From positions 62,001-126,000 of the forward strand of contig SCUS01000151.1 in assembly GCA_004297725.1 (NCBI GenBank): a stretch of 64,000 nt of DNA, in the 5' to 3' direction. Positions 55,501-64,000 of the stretch are shown here, one piece after another. Source of the DNA: Myxococcaceae bacterium (GTDB taxonomy: Bacteria; Myxococcota_A; Polyangia; Polyangiales; Ga0077539). Numbering within the stretch: position 1 is the first letter of the stretch; the number at the start of each line of letters is the position of its first letter. Below the pieces are notes generated by a model. It did not search any database and was not told where the DNA came from. It saw nothing but the letters and a program-made list of their open reading frames with translations. The translations under genes were made by a program, and so were the position numbers.

Positions 55501-56409
55501 TCAGATTCCCTTGCCGGCCGCGATGTTCACCGCGAAGGGCCCGAGGATGATCAGCATGATGGTGCAGAAGATCAGCATCAGCGGCGCCATCATCAGCACG
55601 CCGGCGCGCGCTGCGCTCTCCTCCGCCGCGATGCTGCGACGCATGCGGAGCATGGTGGCCTGGATCTGCAGCACCTCCGCGAGGGGGTTGCCCTTCTCCT
55701 CGGCCTGCACGACCGCCGAGACGAAGTCGCGCACGGACTCCGTGGGGGCGCGCTCGGCGAAGGAGAGCAGCGCCTGCTTGCGGGTGCGGCCGAGCTCGAG
55801 CTCCTGGAGGATGCGGGTCAGCTCCTCGTAGAGGGCGTCGTGCTTGTCGGCGGTCTTCTCGGTGACCTGGCGCAGGGCGCCCGGGAAGTCGAGGCCCGCG
55901 CTCATGGTGAGCGCCACGAGGTCGATGGCGTGGGGCAGGCCGCGGTTGACCTGCGTGAAGCGCCGCTCGATCTCCCCGGAGACCTGCATGTGCGGGAGGA
56001 TCGATCCGAAGCCGGCGAACATCAGCACCACGATGCCGCCGACGCTGGAGAGCTTGTCGATGAGGACGCCCGCGCCGAGCAGCCCGAGGGAGGAGATGAC
56101 GCTGAGCGCGAGGTACTCGTCGGCGGTGAGCCCGAGGTACTCGCCCGCCTGCCGGAGCTGGTCGTTGATGCGGGTTCGGGTGTCCTCGATGGGCAGCGAC
56201 GCGATGCGCCGGGCGAGCCAGCGCATGAGCGGCTCGATGGTGTTGAAGAGCCCCTGCTCGTCGAGGATGGCCTTGCGCTTGAGGCCCTTCTGGCCGACGT
56301 CGGGCTGCAGCTCCGCGGGGCTCTTGGCGAACTGGTAGATCACCGTCGCGAGGGCGAGCACGAGCAGCGCCAGGGAGATGCCGCCGAGAATCTCTGTCGA
56401 GGGGGTCAT
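55501..56409 (-). CDS. tadC: Tad pilus membrane protein TadC (T2SSF domain)
   Basis: GLPHAIDLVALTMSAGLDFPGALRQVTEKT...ELELGRTRKQALLSFAERAPTESVRDFVSAVVQAEEKGNPLAEVLQIQA. Confidence 0.9.
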   Translation of the reverse strand: MTPSTEILGGISLALLVLALATVIYQFAKSPAELQPDVGQKGLKRKAILDEQGLFNTIEPLMRWLARRIASLPIEDTRTRINDQLRQAGEYLGLTADEYLALSVISSLGLLGAGVLIDKLSSVGGIVVLMFAGFGSILPHMQVSGEIERRFTQVNRGLPHAIDLVALTMSAGLDFPGALRQVTEKTADKHDALYEELTRILQELELGRTRKQALLSFAERAPTESVRDFVSAVVQAEEKGNPLAEVLQIQATMLRMRRSIAAEESAARAGVLMMAPLMLIFCTIMLIILGPFAVNIAAGKGI

Positions 56410-56431
56410 GCGGGTGCGTCCTTCCCTTCGC

Positions 56432-57325
56432 TCAGATGTCCACCGCGAGGATCTTCCGCGCGAGGAAGACCGCCACGACCCAGAAGAGCACGGCGATGGA
56501 GGAGATGATGTAGCCGATGAAGTTGGACGAGAGCGGCTTGAGCCACTCCGGGTCCATCCAGTTGAGCAGCGCCACGAGCAGCGGCGGGATCACCCCGAGC
56601 ACCCAGGCCTGCGCCCGCCCCTCGGCGGTCTTCGATCGCACGACGCCCTCGAGGCGGGCCATCTCTCGCAGCGTGCTGGCGCTGGTCTCCAGGATCTTCG
56701 GGAGGTCGCCGCCGGTCTGCCGCCCGATGAGCACGGTGGTGAGCGCGCCGGAGAAGGCCCGGGTGCCCACGCGCGTCGCCATGTTGAGCAGCGCGGTGTC
56801 GAGGGGCATCCCGAGCTGGTTCTCCTTCATGGTGAGCTCGAGCTCCTGCTTGATGGGGGCGCGCAGCAGCATGGTGCAGGCGCCGAGCGCGTCGCCGAGC
56901 GAGGGCGAGGCCTTGAGCGCGTTGGCGAGCGCGAGCAGGAAGGTGTCGAGCTGCGCCTCGATGGCCACCTTGCGCTTGGCCTTGGCGTCGGAGATCCAGA
57001 TGAGCGGCGCGGCGGCCACGATGGGGATGCCGATGAGGGCGATGGGGATGTTCGAGCTCTCGCCCATGATGGCGAGGTAGGCGGGCTCGAAGAGCAGCAG
57101 CGCGGCGATGAGCCCGAGCTGCCAGTTGGTGACGTACTTCCCGCTCGGGTCCTGGATGAACATCGCCCGGAGCTGCACGTCGAGGTGCTTGGCGTAGCGG
57201 TCGTAGGCGCGGTGCAGCGGGCTGTCCGGGAAGGTCAGCGTGACGTAGATGACCGCGGCGAGCCCCAGCGGGAAGAGCAGGAGCCCGATCCAGCCCATGA
57301 GCGTGGTCTGCGGGGCGGCGGTCAT
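56432..57325 (-). CDS. tadB: Tad pilus membrane protein TadB (T2SSF domain)
   Basis: LDTFLLALANALKASPSLGDALGACTMLLRAPIKQELELTMKENQLGMPLDTALLNMATRVGTRAFSGALTTVLIGRQTGGDLPKILETSASTLREMARLEGVV. Confidence 0.9.
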   Translation of the reverse strand: MTAAPQTTLMGWIGLLLFPLGLAAVIYVTLTFPDSPLHRAYDRYAKHLDVQLRAMFIQDPSGKYVTNWQLGLIAALLLFEPAYLAIMGESSNIPIALIGIPIVAAAPLIWISDAKAKRKVAIEAQLDTFLLALANALKASPSLGDALGACTMLLRAPIKQELELTMKENQLGMPLDTALLNMATRVGTRAFSGALTTVLIGRQTGGDLPKILETSASTLREMARLEGVVRSKTAEGRAQAWVLGVIPPLLVALLNWMDPEWLKPLSSNFIGYIISSIAVLFWVVAVFLARKILAVDI

Positions 57326-59154
57326 AGGTAGTCCTTCCCTTGCACGAGCCCGTAGGAGATGAACGCGTCGAGGTAGGAGGGGAGGTAGCCCGTGGCGCGG
57401 TACTCGCCGAGCACCTTGCCGTCGCCCGCGATGCCCGAGCGCTGAAACTCGAAGATCGGCCTGAGCTGGATCTCGAAGTTGTCATCCATCCCGATGACCT
57501 CGGAGATGGCGGTGATGCGGCGGGTGCCGTCGGAGAAGCGCGACTGCTGCACGACGAGGTGCACGCTGTTGGCGATCTGCTCGCGGATGGCGCGCGCCGG
57601 CAGGTCGATGCCGCTCATGAGCGCGAGCACCTCCAGGCGGTTGATGGCCTCGCGGGGCGAGTTGGCGTGCGTGGTGGTGAGCGAGCCGTCGTGGCCGGTG
57701 TTCATCGCCTGGAGCATGTCGAGGCACTCGCCGCCGCGGCACTCCCCCACCACGATGCGGTCGGGGCGCATGCGCAGGGCGTTCTTCACCAGGTCGCGGA
57801 TGGTGTACTCGCCCTTCCCCTCCATGTTGGCGGGCCGGGACTCGAGCGACACCACGTGCGGCTGGTTGAGCTGCAGCTCCGCGGCGTCCTCGATGGTGAC
57901 GATGCGCTCCTCCTTGGGGATGGCCGAGGAGAGCACGTTGAGCGTGGTGGTCTTTCCGGAGCCCGTGCCCCCGGAGATCACGATGTTCTTCTTGGCGATC
58001 ACCGAGCGCGTGAGGAAGCGCGCCATCTGCTCGGTGAGCGCCCCGAACTCGATGAGGTTCTGGAGCGTGAGGGGGGTCTTGGAGAACTTCCGGATGGTGA
58101 TGCAGGCGCCCTTGATGGAGAGCGGCTTGATGACGGCGTTGACGCGCGAGCCGTCCTTCAGGCGCGCATCGACGAGCGGCGTGCTCTCGTCGATGCGCCG
58201 GCCGAGGGGGGTCACGATGCGCTCGATGCACGAGCGCACGGCCTCGTCGTCGGTGAAGCGCGCGTCGGCCCGCTGCAGCTTGCCGCGCCGCTCGACGAAG
58301 ATCGTCTGCGGGTCGACGACCATGATCTCCGAGATGGAGCCGTCGGCGAGAAACTGCTCCAGCGGCCCGAGCCCGAGGGCCTCGTCGGAGATCTCCTGGA
58401 TGAGCCGCTCGAGGTCGGTGCCCGGGGGAATCTCGCCGGAGAGCTGCCCCACGATGCGCTTGAGGGCGTCGCGCACCTTCGGGCGCATCTGCGAGTCGCC
58501 CATCTTCGAGCGGTCGAGCGCCGCGAGGTCGAGGTTGTCGAGGAGCATCCGGTGGATGCGCCGACGGAGCTCGACGGAGACGTGCATGGTCCCCGCGGTG
58601 CCGCCGCCGGCCTGGCGGTAGGCCGCGGGCGGAGCGGGCGGAGCGGGCGGGGCAGCGGCCGGCGGGGCCATCTGCTGCGTCGGCATCACCGTGCGCGGTC
58701 GGCCGTCCTGGGCGGCCGGTGCGGGGCCGCCGAGGCCCTGCGGCGCCGCGAGGGTCTGCATCCCGCCGTGGGCCGCTCGACCCGGCAGCGGAGGGAGCGA
58801 CGGGCCCTGGCCGGGGCTGATGGTCTGCGCGGGCACAGGGCCCGCGGCCGCGGGGCCCTGGCGGATCACCCGGATGACGTAGGGCCCGACCATGATGGGC
58901 GTGCCGAAGGGCACCGGGATCTCCGAGCGGAACACCCGCTGGGTGCCCACCTGGGTGCCGTTGCTGGACGAGTCGCGCACCACGATGGCCGACGACTGGA
59001 TCATCACCGAGACGTGGCGCCGGGAGATGTCCGGCGAGGCGAGCACCACGGTGCAGGTCTCGTCCCGCCCGATGGAGATCTCTCCCCCCGACGGGACCAT
59101 GTACGTCATCGGCGGCGCGTTCGGGGTCTCGATCGAAAGGAGCACCTGGTCCAT
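57322..59154 (-). CDS. tadA: Tad pilus assembly ATPase TadA/CpaF with N-terminal FHA domain
   Basis: FHA: GEISIGRDETCTVVLASPDISRRHVSVMIQSSAIVVRDSSSNGTQVG; ATPase: GGTGSGKTTTLNVLSSAIPKEERIVTIEDAAELQL, MRPDRIVVGECRGGECLDMLQAMNTGHDGSLTTTHANSPREA. Confidence 0.95.
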   Translation of the reverse strand: MDQVLLSIETPNAPPMTYMVPSGGEISIGRDETCTVVLASPDISRRHVSVMIQSSAIVVRDSSSNGTQVGTQRVFRSEIPVPFGTPIMVGPYVIRVIRQGPAAAGPVPAQTISPGQGPSLPPLPGRAAHGGMQTLAAPQGLGGPAPAAQDGRPRTVMPTQQMAPPAAAPPAPPAPPAAYRQAGGGTAGTMHVSVELRRRIHRMLLDNLDLAALDRSKMGDSQMRPKVRDALKRIVGQLSGEIPPGTDLERLIQEISDEALGLGPLEQFLADGSISEIMVVDPQTIFVERRGKLQRADARFTDDEAVRSCIERIVTPLGRRIDESTPLVDARLKDGSRVNAVIKPLSIKGACITIRKFSKTPLTLQNLIEFGALTEQMARFLTRSVIAKKNIVISGGTGSGKTTTLNVLSSAIPKEERIVTIEDAAELQLNQPHVVSLESRPANMEGKGEYTIRDLVKNALRMRPDRIVVGECRGGECLDMLQAMNTGHDGSLTTTHANSPREAINRLEVLALMSGIDLPARAIREQIANSVHLVVQQSRFSDGTRRITAISEVIGMDDNFEIQLRPIFEFQRSGIAGDGKVLGEYRATGYLPSYLDAFISYGLVQGKDYL

Positions 59155-59186
59155 CGCGAGGCCCTCTTTACTCTCCCACCGCCACC

Positions 59187-60554
59187 TTAGCGGTACTGCG
59201 TCCCGGTCGGCTCGTAGAGCCGCACTTCATCGATGTCGCCGGAGAACTGCTCGTACTGCCGCAGCGCCTCGGCCACGCGGTCTTGTGCGCTACGAGAGAG
59301 CCCCTCGACCACCGTCGGCACGATGAAGATCATGCCCTCGTGCTCCTGCTCGCTGTTGCGCTCGGAGCCGAAGAGGTACCCGAGGATGGGGATCTGCCGC
59401 AGCCCAGGCAGGCCGCTGGAGCCCTGCGACTGCGAGCGCGACCGGAAGCCGCCCATCACGATCGACTGGCCGAGCTGGAGGTTCACCAGGGTGGTGACGT
59501 GGGCGATGTTGCGGCCGGGCATGTCGCCGCCGTTCTCGACGGGGTCGCTGATGTCCGCGTTGACCCGGATGTCGATGCGGGAGCTCTGCGGGTCGAAGCG
59601 CGGCGTGACCGTGAGGTTGGTGCCGTAGTTGATGGTCGCCAGCGAGGCCGACCCGTTGGACCCGATGAGCTTGTAGTTGAGCTCGCCGCCGTTGCGGTAG
59701 GTGGCCTCGTTGCCGTTGGCGGTGATCACCGTCGCCTGCCGCAGGATGCGCGCCCAGCCGCCGTTGCTGGCGATGTCCAGGCGCGGCAGCGGCTGGTTGC
59801 TGATGATGGCCTGGGCGAGCTGCACGCCCTCGCCGACGCCGCCCATGCCCATCGGGGCGACGAGGTTGATGGTCGCGGTGGCCTGCGAGCTCGGGGGGTT
59901 GCCGCCGATGTACGCGGGCCAGGCGATGCCCACCTGGCGACCGGAGTTGGTGGCGAAGTCGACGAAGTAGAGGTCGAGGCGGACGTTGATGCGGCGCTCG
60001 ACGATGGTGGCGTCGATGGAGACCAGCGACTCGACCTGGCCGGGGTAGAGCCCGGCGATCTGCTGCACCCGGTGCTGCTGCTGCTCCGAGGCGACGCCGC
60101 CCTCGAGGTAGAGCCGGGCGCCGATGCGCCGGATCTGCACGCCGTTGTAGCCCTCGAGGAGGTTCTCGATCTCCGCCTGCACGGCCTCGGGGCGGCGCGC
60201 GAAGACGGTGATCTGCAGGGTCTCCTGGGCGCCGCTGTTGCGGATGAGCAGCAGCGTGGTGGAGCCGGCGCGCTGGCCGACCACCACGAGGTTGCGCCCG
60301 TCGGCGGGGGTGCGCACGTCGACGACCCCGGGGGTGCCCTCGGAGAACTGCCGGATGCCTTCGGCGGGGACGAGCACCTGCTCGCCCACGGCGAGGGAGA
60401 GGTCACGCCCGGTGCCTCGCGGCGCGGCGGTGGTGGTGCCCGCGGCGGGCTGCTGGGCGAGGGCGGGGGCGGCGGCGAGGAAGCTCGCGCAGCCCACCGC
60501 GGCGAGCGTGACGATCGAGCGGAGTCGGAGGGAGATCATGGGTTGCGACCGCAT
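59187..60554 (-). CDS. cpaC: Tad/Flp pilus secretin (RcpA/CpaC family)
   Basis: VDVRTPADGRNLVVVGQRAGSTTLLLIRNSG; YFVDFATNSGRQVGIAWP; IAHVTTLVNLQLGQSIVMGGFRSRSQSQGSSGLPGLRQIPILGYLFGSERNSEQEHEGMIFIVPTVVE. Confidence 0.92.
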   Translation of the reverse strand: MRSQPMISLRLRSIVTLAAVGCASFLAAAPALAQQPAAGTTTAAPRGTGRDLSLAVGEQVLVPAEGIRQFSEGTPGVVDVRTPADGRNLVVVGQRAGSTTLLLIRNSGAQETLQITVFARRPEAVQAEIENLLEGYNGVQIRRIGARLYLEGGVASEQQQHRVQQIAGLYPGQVESLVSIDATIVERRINVRLDLYFVDFATNSGRQVGIAWPAYIGGNPPSSQATATINLVAPMGMGGVGEGVQLAQAIISNQPLPRLDIASNGGWARILRQATVITANGNEATYRNGGELNYKLIGSNGSASLATINYGTNLTVTPRFDPQSSRIDIRVNADISDPVENGGDMPGRNIAHVTTLVNLQLGQSIVMGGFRSRSQSQGSSGLPGLRQIPILGYLFGSERNSEQEHEGMIFIVPTVVEGLSRSAQDRVAEALRQYEQFSGDIDEVRLYEPTGTQYR

Positions 60555-60557
60555 CGT

Positions 60558-61394
60558 TCAGAGGGCGTTGGGGTTCTGCGGGCCGATGCGCTCGATGACC
60601 TGACGGCGACGGCGCGAGACGTTGGCGCGGCGGGTGGGCTCGAAGATGTCCTCGATGTTGGTCTCCGGGACCCCCTCGAGGATCGCGATGTCCTCGGGGT
60701 TGCGGAGCACCAGCGTGAGGCCGGTGTGTCGCCCCCCGGCGCCGCCGCGGTCGGCGGCGTAGGTGAGGAGCTGGGCCTCTTCCATCGAGACGCTGAGGGT
60801 GATCTGGGAGATCTCCACGGGGGTGTTGCCGCCGGCGGTGCCGTTGACGGTCTGCCGCTGCGCCTCGCCGCCGGTGTCGCGCCCCGCGGCCAGCACGAGC
60901 ACGTTCTGAAGCAGGGGGATGGTCACGCGGTCGTTCTCGCCGCCGGTGCGGGAGAGCGTGCCGAGGACATCGACGCGGTCGCCCGGGCGGAGCAGTCCGC
61001 CGAAGGAGTTGGTGATGTCGGCGCGCACGGTGATGGCGCGCATCCCGGTGCTGACCAGCGAGGACAGGTCGCGGCGCGCGTCGGAGGCGGTGGCCAGGTC
61101 GGTCCACATCACGGTCTGGTTGGCGCGGAGTCCATTCGAGACCCGCACGCCGATGATGCGGCGGACGTCGGAGTATCGGATGAAGCGGTCTTCGAGGTAG
61201 GCCTGAGGGATCAACCGATATCCCATCATGTTCTCGGAGAGCGCGGCGCCGAGGGGGATGTCCTGCACCGCGATGAGCACCCTCACCGGAACGCCTCCGG
61301 ACGCCTCAGCCTCGAAGCGCTGCTTGTAGAGCAGCAGCAGCACCAGCCCGAGGGCCGCCGCACCGATTGCGATGATGAGCGCCTTGGTGTTCAT
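60558..61394 (-). CDS. cpaB: Flp pilus assembly protein CpaB/RcpC
   Basis: MNTKALIIAIGAAALGLVLLLLYKQRFEAEASGGVPVRVLIAVQDIPLGAALSENMM; LRANQTVMWTDL; MRAITVRADITNSFGGLLRPGDRVDVLGTL. Confidence 0.92.
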   Translation of the reverse strand: MNTKALIIAIGAAALGLVLLLLYKQRFEAEASGGVPVRVLIAVQDIPLGAALSENMMGYRLIPQAYLEDRFIRYSDVRRIIGVRVSNGLRANQTVMWTDLATASDARRDLSSLVSTGMRAITVRADITNSFGGLLRPGDRVDVLGTLSRTGGENDRVTIPLLQNVLVLAAGRDTGGEAQRQTVNGTAGGNTPVEISQITLSVSMEEAQLLTYAADRGGAGGRHTGLTLVLRNPEDIAILEGVPETNIEDIFEPTRRANVSRRRRQVIERIGPQNPNAL

Positions 61395-61545
61395 CCAAGT
61401 CTCCGGATGGGCATTTGAGGGGTCTGCAGAAACATCCGCCGAAGCCGACGAACCCGCGGGGCGCAGCCTACGCCGAAGCGCTCTCCCGACACAACGGGAT
61501 CGATGGGGCGACGGCAGTTGGAGAGGGAGTGAGGAGGGGGGAGGA

Positions 61546-62487
61546 TCAGCGGGCGACGAGCGACATCATCGAGGTCACGCCGTCGGCGTGGTCGAAGACG
61601 AGGAAGAGCGTCTCGGGGCCCTTCTCGAAGGCCACCATGCGGTCGCGCCGGGCCTCGATCTCCGAGGGGAGCTGGCGGTCGCGGGGGAGGTCGAGGACGG
61701 TCCAGCCGCGGTGGGCCATCTGGTCGCGGTACCAGGAGCGCACCTGCGCGGCGGGGGCGCGCACGGTGTACACGCCGAGCTTGTTGGGTACGCCGTCTTC
61801 GTAGGCGGAGATCACCCGGCGCATCGAGGGGTAGCGCGCGAGCCCGGGGATGTCCGCGCCGGGCGCGTCGCCCTGCTCGGGGAAGAGCCGGAGGATGTTG
61901 AACTGTCCCTGCGTGGCGACGGTGAGGATGCGGGTGTTGCCGGTGCTGCCGCGGGTGACGTAGGCGTAGCGGAGCTCGCCGTAGCGGGAGAGGTCGCCGG
62001 AGGCGATCATCGACTCGGCGCGGCGCAGGATCTCCTGCGGGGTGAGGCGGGTCTCGCCGACGTCGAGGCAGGCGACGTAGCCGCCGGAGGCGTCGCCGAT
62101 GCGCACGGTCTCGATGGACGCCGCGCGGCGCGCGCCCGGGGCCCAGAGCTGGTTGAAGGCCGCGTGGTCGAGGGCGCGGAGGTTCTCTGAGAGGTGCCCC
62201 GAGGTGCGCGCGCAGCGGGCCTCGTAGTAGTCGAGCACGGCCTCGACGCCGTCGCGGGTGGTGCCCATCGAGAGGTAGAGCGACTCGCCGTTGAGCACCA
62301 CGCGCCGGGGAGCTTCCATCACTCCCTGCTCGGCGTAGGGCATGAGCTGGCGGGCGAGGTGGCGCATGCCCTCGTTCACCTGGGCGCGCGCGGAGCGGAC
62401 GCTCACGACGGCGGTGACGAGCATGCCCGTGGCGACGAAGGCCCCGAGTCGGGTGAGCTGCGGGAGATGCCGGGTGCGACGAAACAT
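61546..62487 (-). CDS. Hypothetical exported protein in Tad locus
   Basis: ORF with N-terminal TM/signal (LGAFVATGMLVTAVVSVRSARAQ) in co-directional Tad cluster. Confidence 0.6.
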   Translation of the reverse strand: MFRRTRHLPQLTRLGAFVATGMLVTAVVSVRSARAQVNEGMRHLARQLMPYAEQGVMEAPRRVVLNGESLYLSMGTTRDGVEAVLDYYEARCARTSGHLSENLRALDHAAFNQLWAPGARRAASIETVRIGDASGGYVACLDVGETRLTPQEILRRAESMIASGDLSRYGELRYAYVTRGSTGNTRILTVATQGQFNILRLFPEQGDAPGADIPGLARYPSMRRVISAYEDGVPNKLGVYTVRAPAAQVRSWYRDQMAHRGWTVLDLPRDRQLPSEIEARRDRMVAFEKGPETLFLVFDHADGVTSMMSLVAR

Positions 62488-62511
62488 GGCGCGTCTCTTT
62501 CTCCCCTTACG

Positions 62512-63027
62512 TTACCGGCACACGGGGATGACCGTGCAGAACAACTGGCGGGCGACGTCCGCGGGCGACGAGCGCACGGTGTTGCAGGCCATGCTGTTGC
62601 CCGCGAGGGCGTTGAGCGACCCGCCGCCGAGGAGCGTCGGGCGGTTGACCGGGCGGGTCAGTCGCCCGGAGGCGGTCTGGCCGAAGAAGCCTCCGAGCAG
62701 CGCGGAGCCGGCGCCGCCGAGCATGCTCTGGAGGGAGTTGAGGGCGCCCGGCCGCTCGCCCGCGCCCGCGGCGGTGTCGGCGCCCACGCGCACCTGGCTG
62801 CACCCCGGGAGCGGGCGCTGGCAGGCCTCGAAGGCGTAGCTCACCACGCAGTGGCGGTTCTGCTGCATGGTGTAGAGCTTCGTGCTCCAGGCCTTGTGCA
62901 CGAACATCATGCAGGAGAACACGGCGACGAAGAAGGGGAGCATCACCACGGTCTCGGCGTAGGCCGCGCCTCGGGAGGCGTGGTGCCGACGTCGGCGTCG
63001 GGGCTGTCGGGTCGTTGGGGCGTTCAC
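62512..63027 (-). CDS. TadE/TadF-like pseudopilin
   Basis: HHASRGAAYAETVVMLPFFVAVFSCMMFVHKAWSTKLYTMQQ (TadE-like G-x-A-x-x-E + TM). Confidence 0.7.
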   Translation of the reverse strand: MNAPTTRQPRRRRRHHASRGAAYAETVVMLPFFVAVFSCMMFVHKAWSTKLYTMQQNRHCVVSYAFEACQRPLPGCSQVRVGADTAAGAGERPGALNSLQSMLGGAGSALLGGFFGQTASGRLTRPVNRPTLLGGGSLNALAGNSMACNTVRSSPADVARQLFCTVIPVCR

Positions 63028-63043
63028 GGCGCTGCAGCTCCTC

Positions 63044-64000
63044 TCAGTGGATGATGACCCGGTCGATGAGGCTCAGGTCGATGCCCGGGCCGACGGCGCC
63101 GCTGATGCCGAGGAGGTTGGACGGCATGCGGAAGCGGCGGAAGCGCGCGCGCCAGTACATGTGCCAGGTCCACTCGTCGCGGTCTTCGTCGCCTTCGTAG
63201 TAGTACTCGGCCTGCGCGAGGCCGACCCGGGCGAGGTTGCCGACGGTGCCGAAGAGCCCGCCGCTGCCGGTGTTGCGACCCCAGGCGGCCATGGACACGC
63301 CGCGCTGGTTGGCCTCGAAGGGGGGCGTGCCGATCACGATGCCGCGGATCTGCACGTACTCGCAGTCCTGGCCGGGCATGCCGTCGTTGCAGCTGCCGTC
63401 GCCCGGGTCGATCTCGTGCGGCCGCATGTTGGCTTCGTTGCGGGGGCAGAAGAAGAGGGCCATCGCCTCGTCGAGGAGCCGCGTCGCCCAGCTCAGCACG
63501 CTGCCGCCCAGGAGGGCGAGCGGGAAGGTGAGGAAGCGCGAGAGCGGCTCGGCGGCGTGGAGGCAGGTGCTGCGGATGTTGACCGGGCGCACCGGGAGGG
63601 GATGGTCGATCATCGGGTGGATGAAGCCCGCGGTGACCGGCGGCTGGTAGGTTCCGGTGAGGGTGGTCACCACCACGCGGGTCTGCGCGAGGTAGGGCCA
63701 GGTCGTGCGGATGACGTCCTGCGCGCTGTGCCCGAGGCGGAGGGCGGGCTGAACGACGCCGTTCTCGTAGGAGTTGGCGAGGTTGCGGATCATGTTGCCC
63801 GCCTGACCGAGCGCGGCGGAGAGCGGCGGCGCCCAGATGGTGAGCGCGGCGGCCGCGAAGAGGGCCCACTGCACCAGGCGCATCGCGAAGAGGATCGAGA
63901 CCAGCAGCGCCATCACGATGTTGATCATCGCGATGAGGTTCATGCCGCGGGCGTGCATCACGGCTCCGGAGAAGGCCACGGCGTCGGCCGCGTCCTGCAT
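63044..64000 (-). CDS. TadG-like (putative Flp pilus-assembly) protein, N-terminus truncated by window edge
   Basis: QDAADAVAFSGAVMHARGMNLIAMINIVMALLVSILFAMRLVQW; no upstream boundary within the window. Confidence 0.6.
   Translation of the reverse strand: MQDAADAVAFSGAVMHARGMNLIAMINIVMALLVSILFAMRLVQWALFAAAALTIWAPPLSAALGQAGNMIRNLANSYENGVVQPALRLGHSAQDVIRTTWPYLAQTRVVVTTLTGTYQPPVTAGFIHPMIDHPLPVRPVNIRSTCLHAAEPLSRFLTFPLALLGGSVLSWATRLLDEAMALFFCPRNEANMRPHEIDPGDGSCNDGMPGQDCEYVQIRGIVIGTPPFEANQRGVSMAAWGRNTGSGGLFGTVGNLARVGLAQAEYYYEGDEDRDEWTWHMYWRARFRRFRMPSNLLGISGAVGPGIDLSLIDRVIIH

Noticed and set aside
61415-61804. Plus ORF containing RGAAYAEALS, similar to the TadE-like RGAAYAETV segment
   Set aside because: Short coincidental similarity on the opposite strand in the gap between two Tad genes; no TM segment follows.

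Overview
High-GC window, probably from a deltaproteobacterial or Myxococcota-like chromosome (inferred from gene content, not proven). Positions ~1-33117 hold a nearly complete flagellar locus. A leftward arm (flbD-motA-motB, flgG-flgA-flgH-flgI-flgJ(N)-flgM-flgN-flgK-flgL, and a truncated flagellin at the left edge) diverges at ~12.5 kb from a rightward arm (flgB-flgC-fliE-F-G-H-I-J-K-flgD-flgE-fliL-M-N-O-P-Q-R-flhB-flhA-flhF-fliA-flgF-like-flgJ(C)). Between flagellin and flgL is a large TPR + GT41/SPINDLY O-GlcNAc transferase + FkbM methyltransferase fusion, a candidate one-polypeptide flagellin glycosylation and methylation enzyme. A signalling and envelope block follows (CBS-pair protein, two PilZ proteins, exported repeat proteins, SGNH hydrolase). 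Next is a compact HD / sigma-region-4-like / nucleotidyltransferase cassette, then housekeeping genes (AstA-like, dtd, tsaB, GT39-like, roadblock, aroQ, accB, accC, TPR). The last ~11 kb is a leftward Tad/Flp pilus locus with two TadA/CpaF ATPases (one with an N-terminal FHA domain), two further FHA-type proteins, TadB, TadC, secretin, CpaB and TadE/G-like proteins, the last cut by the right edge. No tRNA, rRNA, CRISPR array or intact mobile element was recognised. Most long antisense ORFs in the supplied track are high-GC artefacts. All family calls are by eye from protein motifs; no searches were run.
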